Below the pieces are notes generated by a model that was given only the letters and a program-made list of their open reading frames with translations, was not told the DNA's origin and ran no database searches. From contig DUZD01000065.1 in NCBI GenBank assembly GCA_013349695.1, forward strand, positions 1 through 11,690: a DNA stretch of 11,690 nucleotides, in the 5' to 3' direction. Source of the DNA: Rhodospirillaceae bacterium. GTDB lineage: Bacteria; Pseudomonadota; Alphaproteobacteria; Rhodospirillales; 2-02-FULL-58-16. This document shows, in pieces, positions 1 to 7,385 of this stretch. How positions within the stretch are numbered: the first letter of the stretch is position 1; each line of letters begins with the position of its first letter. The position numbers and the translations under genes were made by a program.

Positions 1-177
1 GCTCCATCCGGTTTCAACGGCGCTGCGCGGAACGTTTGAACTGTTGTCCAAATGAAGCTAATGGGTTGATGTTGCGTCCGGATGAATAAGATGTGAATGC
101 GATGTTAACGCTTGTTACAGGTTTCCCCGGCCGCCCGTTCAAGGCCAACCCTGGCGGGTGACAGGGATTCAGCTTGC

Positions 178-912
178 ATGGTGGATCGCCGTCCAGCGAT
201 GAAACATCATCTCCTTATCGTCGAGGACGACGAGTTCGTTCAGGCGCTTCTCGCCGCTTATCTGGACAAGGAAGGGTTCAAAACCAGCCTTGCCGTCACC
301 GGCAAGGAAATGCACGCCGTTCTCGACAAGGAAGCCATTGACTTGATCCTGTTGGATCTAAACCTGCCCGACGAGGACGGCCTGACCCTGGCCCGGCAAG
401 TCAGGTCCCGGTCGAGCCTTCCGATCATTGTTCTCACCGTCCGCAAAGGGCGCGGCGACCGGCTCGCCGCACTGACGATTGGCGCCGATGATTATTTGAC
501 CAAACCCGTCGATCCAGAGGAGCTGGTGCTGAGGGTGCGCAATCTGTTGGACCGTGCCGGCACCCGTTCGGCGCCGGCGAACCGTCCGCCGAAACAGGAA
601 ATCTACCGCTTCGAGGGGTGGATACTGGACGTCGCCGGGCATACCTTTAGCGCCCCGGATGGCGGCGAAATCCATTTGACCTCCGCCGAGTTCAACTTGC
701 TTGTCGCCCTGGTCAAGGCCCCAAACCGCGTGCTGAACCGGGCTTATTTGCTCGACGTCGTGAGCCGCGACGAAGACGCCGCCTCGGAGCGGATGATCGA
801 TGTTCTCGTCAGCCGCCTGCACAAAAAAATCGAACGAGACCCGCGAAACCCGGAGATGATCGTTACCATCACCGGTTGCGGCTACAAATTCGCCGCCGCC
901 CTGCCCTCATAG
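178..912 (+). CDS. OmpR/PhoB-family two-component response regulator (TorR/ArcA-like)
   Basis: DNA-binding response regulator, expected to be phosphorylated by a sensor kinase not present in the window and to act on promoters in the cytoplasm. From the ATG at 178 it is 244 aa. The receiver domain (about residues 8-125) shows the acidic pair in IVEDDE, the phospho-acceptor Asp60 in ILLDLNLPDEDG, the switch Thr87 in IVLT and Lys109 in LTKP. The C-terminal winged helix (about 143-243) has TSAEFNLLVALV, then SERMIDVLVSRLHKKIE and the wing motif ITGCGYKF. The 178 start has AGGGA 10 nt upstream. The ATG at 199 (MKHHLLIVEDD, 237 aa) has a weaker site but fits the usual family N-terminus, and a TTG at 112 is open but unlikely. 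A poor promoter-like pair (TTGATG at 66-71, TAAGAT at 87-92, 15-nt spacing) lies upstream. Family assignment is secure; the regulated genes are unknown. Confidence 0.9.
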   Translation: MVDRRPAMKHHLLIVEDDEFVQALLAAYLDKEGFKTSLAVTGKEMHAVLDKEAIDLILLDLNLPDEDGLTLARQVRSRSSLPIIVLTVRKGRGDRLAALTIGADDYLTKPVDPEELVLRVRNLLDRAGTRSAPANRPPKQEIYRFEGWILDVAGHTFSAPDGGEIHLTSAEFNLLVALVKAPNRVLNRAYLLDVVSRDEDAASERMIDVLVSRLHKKIERDPRNPEMIVTITGCGYKFAAALPS

Positions 913-1008
913 CGTCATTCTTCAGTTTTCATGGTTGGCGGGCCGTTCGGGCAGGCTCACCGTCCTCGCCAGGTTGGGGAAGCCGTGCGAGGCATGGGGA
1001 ATGTCCAT

Positions 1009-1037
1009 TTGACAGCGGCTTGCTCCGCCCATAGAGT
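1009..1037 (+). promoter_or_regulatory. Candidate sigma70-type promoter for ffh
   Basis: A perfect -35 hexamer TTGACA (1009-1014) is followed after exactly 17 nt by TAGAGT (1032-1037), which matches the -10 consensus at 4 of 6 positions. Transcription would start near 1044. That gives a leader of about 100 nt before the ffh ATG, with a terminator hairpin inside it. It is the best promoter match between the response regulator and ffh. No experimental start is known from the sequence. Confidence 0.6.
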
Positions 1038-1082
1038 GCGCCGCTTGAAATCGACGTCTCCCAGGGAACGGCGGGGGGCGCT

Positions 1083-1116
1083 GCCAGTCCGCGAGTCTCG
1101 CGCACTGGCGTTTTTT
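1083..1116 (+). terminator. Intrinsic terminator-like hairpin in the ffh leader
   Basis: GCCAGT-C-CGCGA (1083-1094), a GTC loop, then TCGCG-C-ACTGGC (1098-1109) form a stem of 6 + 5 base pairs with one C/C mismatch. It is extended by a T-G wobble and followed by TTTTTT at 1111-1116. This is a standard Rho-independent form. The T run ends only 10 nt before the ffh ribosome-binding site, so no promoter fits between them. The hairpin therefore lies inside any ffh mRNA started upstream, and acts as an attenuator, a read-through terminator, or the end of a short leader RNA. Confidence 0.75.
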
Positions 1117-1142
1117 GTCTTTCGCCAAGGGTGAACTTTCGC

Positions 1143-2525
1143 ATGTTCGACAGCCTGACCAGCCGTTTGGGCGACATCTTCGCCGGCCTCAAGAGGCGGG
1201 GCGCGCTTTCCGAAGCCGATGTCGATACCGCCCTGCGTCAAGTGCGCGTCGCCTTGCTCGAAGCCGACGTCGCCTTGCCGGTGGTTAAGGACCTCTTCGC
1301 GGCTATCCGTGAAGAGGCCGTCGGCCAACAAGTCCTGCGCAGTGTCACCCCGGGCCAAATGGTGGTCAAGATTGTTCACGACCATCTCGTCCGGGTGCTC
1401 GGCGGCGACCCGGCCGCGGCGAAGCAGCCGGCGGCGGCCGGCGGCGCCATCAATCTGGCTGGCGTTCCGCCCGTCGCCGTTCTCATGGTTGGTTTGCAGG
1501 GCTCCGGCAAGACGACGACCTGCGCCAAACTGGGCTTGAAACTGAAAAGGCGCGACAAAAAGAAGGTCTTGATGGCGTCTCTCGACGTTCGCCGGCCGGC
1601 GGCGCAACAGCAACTGGCCCTGCTCGGCGAACAGGCGGACGTCCCGACCCTCTCCGTCGTTCTTGGCGAGCAGCCGCTGGCGATCGCCAAGCGGGCGATG
1701 CTGACGGCGCGCCAGGAAGGCGCCGACGTGTTGATCCTCGACACCGCCGGCCGCCTGCACATCGATTCCGAGCTGATGGCCGAGGCCGCCGCCATCGCCG
1801 AGGCGGTCCGTCCGACCGAGACCTTGCTGGTCGCCGATGCGCTGACCGGTCAGGACGCGGTCAAACTCGCCACCGAGTTCAACGACAAGATCGGCATCAC
1901 CGGTATCGTTCTCACCCGTGTCGACGGCGACGCCCGCGGCGGCGCGGCGCTCAGCATGAGGGCGGTCAGCGGACAGCCGATCAAACTGATGGGAACGGGC
2001 GAGAAACTTGACGCCCTGGAGGACTTCGACGCCGGGCGCGTCGCCGGGCGCATTCTCGGCCAGGGCGATGTGGTCGGTCTGGTCGAGAAAGCGGCCGAGA
2101 TTATCGAAGGTGAAGACGCCGAGAAAATGGCCGCGAAAATGGTCAAGGGCAAGTTCACCCTGAACGACATGGCCGAGCAGTTGAAGCAGCTTCGCAAGAT
2201 GGGCGACGTCAAGGGCTTTCTCGGCATGTTGCCGGGCTTCGGCAAGATCAAAAGTCAGATAGCCGACGCCAACGTCGACAGCAAGAACATCGCCCGCCAG
2301 GAGGCGATCATCCTCTCCATGACGGCCAGGGAGCGGAGTAACCCTAAAGTTCTCAACGGTTCGCGGCGGCGGCGCATCGCCAGCGGCTCGGGCACCTCGG
2401 TGCAGGAGGTCAACCGTCTACTCAAGAGCTACAGGCAGGTGGCCACGATGATGAAAAAAATAGGCCGGAAGGGCGGCGCCGCTCCGCCGCCGGGGATGAT
2501 GCCGCCGTTGTCGCCCATGCGCTGA
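1143..2525 (+). CDS. ffh: Signal recognition particle GTPase Ffh (SRP54)
   Basis: Protein subunit of the signal recognition particle. With the SRP RNA it binds signal sequences of nascent membrane proteins and delivers ribosomes to FtsY at the inner membrane. From the ATG at 1143 it is 460 aa, a normal length. The N domain begins MFDSLTSRLGDIF. The G domain carries the P-loop GLQGSGKT (117-124), DTAGR (200-204) and the guanine-specificity motif TRVDGD (258-263). The M domain contains the RNA-binding segment SRRRRIASGSGTS and a Met-rich tail ending in MMPPLSPMR. I prefer ATG 1143 to the in-frame GTG at 1131 because AAGGG (1127-1131) is correctly spaced for the ATG and overlaps the GTG. No SRP RNA gene was recognised nearby. 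It leads the ribosomal/tRNA-modification cluster, with 83 nt to rpsP. Confidence 0.97.
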   Translation: MFDSLTSRLGDIFAGLKRRGALSEADVDTALRQVRVALLEADVALPVVKDLFAAIREEAVGQQVLRSVTPGQMVVKIVHDHLVRVLGGDPAAAKQPAAAGGAINLAGVPPVAVLMVGLQGSGKTTTCAKLGLKLKRRDKKKVLMASLDVRRPAAQQQLALLGEQADVPTLSVVLGEQPLAIAKRAMLTARQEGADVLILDTAGRLHIDSELMAEAAAIAEAVRPTETLLVADALTGQDAVKLATEFNDKIGITGIVLTRVDGDARGGAALSMRAVSGQPIKLMGTGEKLDALEDFDAGRVAGRILGQGDVVGLVEKAAEIIEGEDAEKMAAKMVKGKFTLNDMAEQLKQLRKMGDVKGFLGMLPGFGKIKSQIADANVDSKNIARQEAIILSMTARERSNPKVLNGSRRRRIASGSGTSVQEVNRLLKSYRQVATMMKKIGRKGGAAPPPGMMPPLSPMR

Positions 2526-2608
2526 CGGCTCGCCAGCCGCCGGAGGGATCGATACGTGCTGGGTTCAAGATAGAGTTCAACTCATCGGAACAAGGACAAC
2601 GCAAAAAC

Positions 2609-3013
2609 ATGTCGCTGAAAATTCGCCTATCCCGGGGCGGCACCAAGAAACGCCCCTTTTACCGCATCGTCGCCGCCGATTCCCGCAGCCCCCGCGACGG
2701 CCGCTTCATCGAGCGTGTCGGAACTTACGACCCGATGGTTCCCAAGGACCATCCCCAGCGGGTGGTGTTGAAGGAAGAGCGGATCAAGTATTGGCTGGGC
2801 GTCGGCGGCAAGCCGACCGACCGGGTCGCCAGGATGCTGGCTCGGGCCGGCCTGATGGAAGCGCCGGCGATTCCGGAGCAAACCAAGAAGCACTTGCCCA
2901 GGGCCAAGACCATCGAACGCCAGCAGCAAGCCGAGGAAGCGGCGGCGGCGAAAACGGAAGCGCCAAAGGACGAAGCACCGGCGGCGGCCGAGGAGGAGAA
3001 AGCGGCCAGTTAA
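2609..3013 (+). CDS. rpsP: 30S ribosomal protein S16 with extended C-terminal tail
   Basis: Small-subunit ribosomal protein S16, which binds 16S rRNA during 30S assembly. The conserved start MSLKIRLSRGGTKKRPFYRI and the core through residues of about 80 (VGTYDPM, ERIKYWLGVGGKPTDRV) are intact. The protein is 134 aa, against about 80 in Escherichia coli. The extra length is a low-complexity Ala/Glu/Lys tail from about residue 105, a kind of extension I associate with alphaproteobacteria. AAGGA at 2592-2596 supports the ATG at 2609. It is followed after 24 nt by rimM, whose product helps assemble the same 30S subunit. Confidence 0.97.
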   Translation: MSLKIRLSRGGTKKRPFYRIVAADSRSPRDGRFIERVGTYDPMVPKDHPQRVVLKEERIKYWLGVGGKPTDRVARMLARAGLMEAPAIPEQTKKHLPRAKTIERQQQAEEAAAAKTEAPKDEAPAAAEEEKAAS

Positions 3014-3037
3014 GCAGGGCTTCGGCTTGAAAGGATC

Positions 3038-3625
3038 ATGATCGCTGACAAACCCGGCAAATCCCCGGCGGCGGCTCTGATCTGTCTCGGCGTGGTCAGC
3101 GGGGCGCGCGGCCTCAAGGGCGAGGTCCGGATCAAGAGCTTCACCGCCGACCCCGGGGATATCGGCGCCTACGGGCCGGTCTGCGACGAGACGGGGAAAC
3201 GGTCGTTCGAGCTTCGCGTCACCGGCCGGGCCAAGGACCAAGTCATCGCCCGCCTCGAAGGGATCGGCGACCGCGATGCCGCCTTGGCCTTGAAGGGCCT
3301 CAAGCTGCATGTGCCCCGGCGGGCCCTGCCGGAACCGGAAAACGGCGAGTATTATCATGCCGACCTGGTCGGTTTGAGGGCCGAACTGGTCGGCGGCGGG
3401 ACTCTTGGCCGGGTGCGGGCGGTCCATGATTTCGGCGGCGGCGCCAATCTGGAGATCGGCGGCGGCCCGCTGGGTACGGTGATGATGCCTTTCACCCGCG
3501 CCGCCGTGCCCGAGGTCGATCTGGCCGGAGGGCGGCTGGTGATCGCCCCGCCGCCCGGACTTTTGCCGGCCTCCGAGCCTGAAGGCGGCGGCGCGGCGGA
3601 GGGTGGAAACGGCAACGAGGAGTGA
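3038..3625 (+). CDS. rimM: Ribosome maturation factor RimM
   Basis: 16S rRNA-processing/30S assembly factor that works on the head of the small subunit. The 195-aa product has the N-terminal RimM beta-barrel (LGVVSGARGLKGEVRIKSFT, about residues 18-37), the central GIGDRDAALALKG segment, and the PRC-barrel half starting at EYYHADLVGL with VMMPFTRAAVPEVD near the end. A Gly/Glu-rich tail follows. The ATG at 3038 has AAGGA at 3031-3035, only 2 nt from the start codon, which is unusually close. No better in-frame start is visible before the conserved region. The stop overlaps the region of the trmD start, so the two are probably translationally coupled. Confidence 0.95.
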   Translation: MIADKPGKSPAAALICLGVVSGARGLKGEVRIKSFTADPGDIGAYGPVCDETGKRSFELRVTGRAKDQVIARLEGIGDRDAALALKGLKLHVPRRALPEPENGEYYHADLVGLRAELVGGGTLGRVRAVHDFGGGANLEIGGGPLGTVMMPFTRAAVPEVDLAGGRLVIAPPPGLLPASEPEGGGAAEGGNGNEE

Positions 3626-3630
3626 CGGTT

Positions 3631-4401
3631 ATGGGCCGCGAGAGTCCGTGGACGGTGAAGGTCCTGACCCTGTTTACGGAAATGTTTCCGGGACCGCTCG
3701 GCCTGTCCTTGGCCGGCCGGGGGTTGGCGAATGGCGCCTGGGTGCTGGAAAAGGTGGACATTCGCACATTCGCGGGCGATAAACACCGCACCGTCGACGA
3801 CGCCCCGTTCGGCGGCGGCCCCGGCATGGTCATGCGCGCCGATGTCATCGCCGCGGCGATCGGCGCGGCGAGGGGGAACGGCGAGGCTTTGCCGCTGATT
3901 TACCTGACGCCGCGCGGCCGGCCGTTGACGCAATCGCGGGTCCGGGCCTTGGCGGAGGGACCGGGAATGATCATGCTTTGCGGCCGTTTCGAAGGCGTCG
4001 ACCAGCGGGCTATCGACGAACACCGGGCGGAAGAGATCAGCATCGGCGATTTCGTCTTGTCGGGCGGCGAACCGGCGGCCATCGCCCTCATCGACGCTTG
4101 TCTGCGTTTGTTGCCTGGCGTTATCGGCAAACCAGAGTCGCTGGCCGAGGAGAGTTTCGAAAACGGATTGCTGGAGTATCCCCATTACACCCGGCCCCAG
4201 GTTTGGCGGGGACGGACGGTTCCCGAGATTCTGGCTTCCGGGCACCATGAAAAAATCCGCGCCTGGCGGCTCGCCGAGGCCGAGGCGGTGACTCGGACCA
4301 GGCGGCCGGACCTGTGGGCCCGGTATATAAGGAATCGAAACGGATTAAGGCCTCGGACCATTCGGCCAGGGCCGGCGAAGGACGAGGGAATCAGGTCATG
4401 A
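3631..4401 (+). CDS. trmD: tRNA (guanine-N1)-methyltransferase TrmD
   Basis: SPOUT-class methyltransferase that makes m1G37 in tRNAs reading codons that start with C (and some starting with G), preventing +1 frameshifts. From ATG 3631 it is 256 aa. Visible family motifs are VLTLFTEMFPGPLG at the N-terminus, DDAPFGGGPGMVM, the knot segments YLTPRGRPL and LCGRFEGVDQR, then EEISIGDFVLSGGEPAA and the C-terminal LLEYPHYTRPQVWRG. GAGGAG at 3617-3622 is 8 nt before ATG 3631, which decides this start. The alternative GTG at 3622 overlaps the rimM stop as GTGA but also overlaps the ribosome-binding site. The stop codon overlaps the rplS start codon (ATGA at 4398-4401). Confidence 0.96.
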   Translation: MGRESPWTVKVLTLFTEMFPGPLGLSLAGRGLANGAWVLEKVDIRTFAGDKHRTVDDAPFGGGPGMVMRADVIAAAIGAARGNGEALPLIYLTPRGRPLTQSRVRALAEGPGMIMLCGRFEGVDQRAIDEHRAEEISIGDFVLSGGEPAAIALIDACLRLLPGVIGKPESLAEESFENGLLEYPHYTRPQVWRGRTVPEILASGHHEKIRAWRLAEAEAVTRTRRPDLWARYIRNRNGLRPRTIRPGPAKDEGIRS

Positions 4402-4940
4402 ACGTCATTGAAGAGCTGGAAAAAGAACAAATCGAAAAACTGGCCCGGGAACGCCCGATCCCCGAATTCGGACCGGGCGACACTATCAGGGTCAGCGTCA
4501 AGGTCGTCGAGGGCGCGCGCGAGCGGATCCAGGCCTATGAAGGGGTCTGCATCGCCCGCAAAAATAGCGGCCTGAATTCAGCCTTTACCGTCCGCAAGAT
4601 TGCCTCCGGCGAAGGGGTGGAGCGGATTTTTCCGCTCTATTCGCCGGCGGTCTCCGGCATCGAGGTCGTGCGCCGCGGCGACGTCCGCCGGGCCAAGCTC
4701 TATTACCTGCGCGGGCGCACCGGCAAACGGGCGCGCATCGCCGAAAAAACCGACGGCTACGCGGGCAAACTGACAGCCCGGGAAAAAGCCGCCGCCGCCG
4801 CCGCCAAGGCGAAAGCCAAACGCAGCGGCAATGCTTCGCCGGCGGCCGCTCCCGAAAACGAGGCCGCCAAACCGGAGCAGCCCGCCAAGGCCGCCGGCAA
4901 GAAAAAATCCTTTTTCGCCCGAGCCAGCGGCAAGGATTGA
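4398..4940 (+). CDS. rplS: 50S ribosomal protein L19 with long Ala/Lys-rich tail
   Basis: Large-subunit ribosomal protein L19, located at the 30S-50S interface. The core is recognisable: IPEFGPGDTIRVSVKVVEG, RIQAYEGVCIARKNSGLNSAF, TVRKIASGEGVERIFPLYSP and KLYYLRGRTGKRARI. The ATG at 4398 overlaps the trmD stop (ATGA), implying coupled translation, with GAGGGA at 4384-4389 as a possible ribosome-binding site. An upstream in-frame extension from 4314 is open but lies inside trmD and has no family support. The protein is 180 aa, against about 115 in Escherichia coli. The difference is a basic Ala/Lys-rich tail from about residue 127, ending KKKSFFARASGKD, parallel to the tail on S16 in the same cluster. 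Confidence 0.96.
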   Translation: MNVIEELEKEQIEKLARERPIPEFGPGDTIRVSVKVVEGARERIQAYEGVCIARKNSGLNSAFTVRKIASGEGVERIFPLYSPAVSGIEVVRRGDVRRAKLYYLRGRTGKRARIAEKTDGYAGKLTAREKAAAAAAKAKAKRSGNASPAAAPENEAAKPEQPAKAAGKKKSFFARASGKD

Positions 4941-5007
4941 CGGTTTGCCCGGCGGTCCTTGCCTCTTCGCGCCGCGGCGGTGAACAAGCCACGATGAACA
5001 AAGCCTC

Positions 5008-6414
5008 ATGGCAAAGCCCCGAACGCTTTTCGGCAAACTCTGGGATAGCCACGTGGTCGATGTGGCCGACGACGGCACCTGTCTCATTTACATCGACCGC
5101 CATCTTGTCCACGAGGTCACCAGCCCCCAGGCCTTCGAGGGCCTGAGGACCGCCAAGCGCCGGGTCCGCCGGCCCGAAACCACCTTGGCCGTCGCCGATC
5201 ACAACGTGCCGACAAAACACCGCGCCGCCGGGATCGCCGATCGCCAAGCCCGCATCCAGGTGGAGGCCCTGGAAACCAACTGCGGCGAATTCAACCTGCC
5301 TTACATCGCCATGGACGACATCCGCCAAGGCATCGTCCACATCATCGGTCCGGAGCAAGGTTTCACGCTTCCCGGCACGACCATCGTCTGCGGCGACTCC
5401 CACACCGCCACCCACGGTGCTTTCGGGGCGCTTGCCTTCGGCATCGGCACATCGGAAGTGGAGCACGTGCTGGTCACCCAGACCTTGCCGCAAAAACCGG
5501 CGAAGACCATGCGCGTCGCCATCGAAGGGGACCTGCCCCTTGGCGTCACCGCCAAAGACCTGATCCTCGCCATCATCGGCAAAATCGGCGTCGCCGGCGG
5601 CACCGGCCATGTCATCGAGTATTCGGGCCGAGCCATCGGCAAGCTGACGATGGAGGGCCGGATGACGGTCTGTAACATGACCATCGAAGCCGGCGCCCGG
5701 GCCGGCTTGATCGCCCCCGACGAGACCACCTTTCAATACCTCATGGGGCGTCCCATGGCGCCTGAGGGCGCCGCCTGGGAGACGGCCGTGAGGTTCTGGC
5801 GGACCCTGGCGACCGATGAAGGCGCGCGATTCGATGCGCAAGTGAACATCGACGCCGGCGCCTTGGAGCCCACCGTCACCTGGGGCACCAGCCCGGAGGA
5901 CGCTCTGCCCATTTCGGCGGCGGTGCCAGATCCGGCGGCGGCCGCCGACGCCGGCAAGCGCCGGGCCATGGCCCGCGCCCTTGAGTACATGGCTCTCGAA
6001 CCCGGGACGCCGCTCCGGGAGATCGCCATCGACCGCGTCTTCATCGGCTCGTGCACCAACGGCCGCATCGAGGATTTGCGCCAGGCCGCCGCCGTCGCCA
6101 AGGGACGCAAGGTGGCGCCGGGGGTCGGCGCCATGATCGTCCCCGGTTCCGGCCTGATCAAGGAACAGGCGGAAGCCGAGGGCCTCGACAAGGTTTTCAC
6201 CGAAGCCGGTTTCGAATGGCGCGATCCGGGATGCTCCATGTGCCTGGCCATGAACGCCGACAAGCTGCTGGCCGGCGAACGCTGCGCCTCGACCTCGAAC
6301 CGCAACTTCGAGGGCCGCCAGGGCCGTGGCGGCCGGACCCACCTGATGAGCCCGGCGATGGCGGCGGCGGCGGCGGTGACCGGCAAGCTGACCGACGTCC
6401 GCGAGTTGGATTAG
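5008..6414 (+). CDS. leuC: 3-isopropylmalate dehydratase large subunit (LeuC)
   Basis: Large subunit of isopropylmalate isomerase, an aconitase-family [4Fe-4S] enzyme that converts 2- to 3-isopropylmalate in leucine synthesis, acting as a heterodimer with LeuD. The 468-aa length is normal. The start MAKPRTLFGKLWDSHVV and the motifs IVCGDSHTATHGAFGALAFG and VGVAGGTGHVIEY-type (here IGVAGGTGHVIEY) are present. The cluster cysteines are Cys349 (GSCTNGR), Cys409 and Cys412 (PGCSMC). No strong ribosome-binding site precedes ATG 5008. The gene begins 67 nt after rplS. Its usual partner leuD does not follow directly: a foreign gene begins 22 nt after the stop. Confidence 0.97.
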   Translation: MAKPRTLFGKLWDSHVVDVADDGTCLIYIDRHLVHEVTSPQAFEGLRTAKRRVRRPETTLAVADHNVPTKHRAAGIADRQARIQVEALETNCGEFNLPYIAMDDIRQGIVHIIGPEQGFTLPGTTIVCGDSHTATHGAFGALAFGIGTSEVEHVLVTQTLPQKPAKTMRVAIEGDLPLGVTAKDLILAIIGKIGVAGGTGHVIEYSGRAIGKLTMEGRMTVCNMTIEAGARAGLIAPDETTFQYLMGRPMAPEGAAWETAVRFWRTLATDEGARFDAQVNIDAGALEPTVTWGTSPEDALPISAAVPDPAAAADAGKRRAMARALEYMALEPGTPLREIAIDRVFIGSCTNGRIEDLRQAAAVAKGRKVAPGVGAMIVPGSGLIKEQAEAEGLDKVFTEAGFEWRDPGCSMCLAMNADKLLAGERCASTSNRNFEGRQGRGGRTHLMSPAMAAAAAVTGKLTDVRELD

Positions 6415-6419
6415 GCGTC

Positions 6420-6432
6420 TTAACGTCGTTAA
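6420..6432. repeat. TTAACG-T-CGTTAA palindrome between leuC and the inserted gene
   Basis: A perfect 6-bp inverted repeat around a single central base starts 5 nt after the leuC stop and ends 4 nt before the ATG of the inserted gene, where a ribosome-binding site would normally lie. It could be an operator, an insertion boundary, or chance in an AT-rich junction. The sequence alone does not decide. Confidence 0.45.
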
Positions 6433-6436
6433 ATAA

Positions 6437-7354
6437 ATGGCTGAACCACCAACCCAATGTCCTATCTGCGATTCCCCGCATATTAGTCGCGCGCCCCTTA
6501 CGGGAGATCGCGAGACAATTGGATGTGGACAATGCAGTCATTACGAAATCTCTCGTAACGCGCTCCGAAAACTTGAAACCGCAGATCAGCCCAAAAAGAA
6601 AAAATTGTTTCAGTGGATATTTGATCATCAGGCTATTGGGGAATCACCAGTAATCAACACCCAGAATCTTGACGTCATATTTTCTCGCCCGCCAAAGTCA
6701 TTCTCCGAAACCGTGGAGAATTTTTTAATAGAATTGGACAAGAAAACTGGTGAATTCGGCGAGTGGTTTCCTCGATCCGAGCAACGACTTGTACAAGCTT
6801 CAGGAACTTTTGATAGGGAGGCTTATCAGTACCTGATCAAGTACCTTCAAGACGCTAGTTTAATAAGTATTCACCCAGACCATACTGGTAGTCGAATCGC
6901 TTTATCTCCTTTGGGGTTGGAAAAGGTCGAAAAAATTAAGGCTATAAACCCGGAAAGCCTTCAAGCATTTGTAGCGATGTGGTTTTCCAATGAACTCGAC
7001 AGTGCTTGGAAAGAAGGTTTTAAAAAAGGGATTGCGGCCGCAGGTTATCGTGCTGTTCGTATCGACCAGAAAGAGCACGCCAATAAGATTTGTGATGAAA
7101 TAATTGCAGAAATTCGTCGGTCAAGATTTGTAGTGGCCGATTTTACGGGGCAAAGAGGTGGGGTTTATTACGAGGGTGGTTTTGCATCCGGACTTGGTTT
7201 ATCCGTGATAAATACTTGCAGAAAAGATCATATGGTGAATCTCCATTTCGATATTCGCCAATACAATTGCATAGATTGGGAAAAAGAAGCCGAGTTGTGC
7301 CATCGACTCCAAGCGAGAATTGAGGCTGTTATCGGAGAAGGCCCATTAAAGTAG
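6437..7354 (+). CDS. Inserted zinc-ribbon / nucleoside deoxyribosyltransferase- or TIR-like protein, function unknown
   Basis: A 305-aa protein I cannot name. Residues 8-33 hold a Cys4 zinc-ribbon-like module (CPIC at 8-11, CGQC at 30-33). About 60-170 is mostly helical, ending in a winged-helix-like stretch (YLIKYLQDASLISI, then IALSPLGLEKVEKI). From about 176 comes a Rossmann-like domain: FVAMWF, AGYRAVRIDQKEH, then FVVADFT (Asp235) and GVYYEGGFASGLGLSVI (Glu246). The last pattern resembles the catalytic-Glu segment of nucleoside 2-deoxyribosyltransferases (FEIGYAYALGKPVI-like) and TIR-type folds. Glycosidic-bond cleavage of a nucleotide or NAD is therefore a hypothesis, not a demonstration. 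By eye its base composition is much richer in A/T than the flanking genes (about 40-47% GC in sampled lines, against over 60%). It splits leuC from leuD in the same orientation and lacks a clear ribosome-binding site. A defence or stress-effector role is inference only. Confidence 0.8.
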   Translation: MAEPPTQCPICDSPHISRAPLTGDRETIGCGQCSHYEISRNALRKLETADQPKKKKLFQWIFDHQAIGESPVINTQNLDVIFSRPPKSFSETVENFLIELDKKTGEFGEWFPRSEQRLVQASGTFDREAYQYLIKYLQDASLISIHPDHTGSRIALSPLGLEKVEKIKAINPESLQAFVAMWFSNELDSAWKEGFKKGIAAAGYRAVRIDQKEHANKICDEIIAEIRRSRFVVADFTGQRGGVYYEGGFASGLGLSVINTCRKDHMVNLHFDIRQYNCIDWEKEAELCHRLQARIEAVIGEGPLK

Positions 7355-7385
7355 CGTACGCGTTCTTTAGAGCAAGAGGAAGAAA

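Noticed and set aside
913..1082. Possible SRP (4.5S) RNA gene near ffh
   Set aside because: The conserved GGAAGGAAGCAGCC-type core and GGUGACC-like loop were not found here on either strand.
957..1760. Minus-strand open frame opposite the start of ffh
   Set aside because: Composition and position match an antisense shadow; it crosses the ffh promoter and terminator.
4970..4979. CGCCGCGGCG palindrome between rplS and leuC
   Set aside because: GC-rich but without a following T run, and the gap is short; no evidence for a terminator.
4585..6342. Very long open frame on the minus strand (585 codons) across rplS and leuC
   Set aside because: It lies opposite two unmistakable genes, its translation is low-complexity Gly/Ala/Arg/His-rich with no family motif, and such frames are expected opposite GC-rich codons.
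7354..7361. GCGTACGC palindrome at the stop of the inserted gene
   Set aside because: Eight-base palindromes are common, there is no T run, and it shares no repeat with the left boundary, so it is not claimed as terminator or insertion end.
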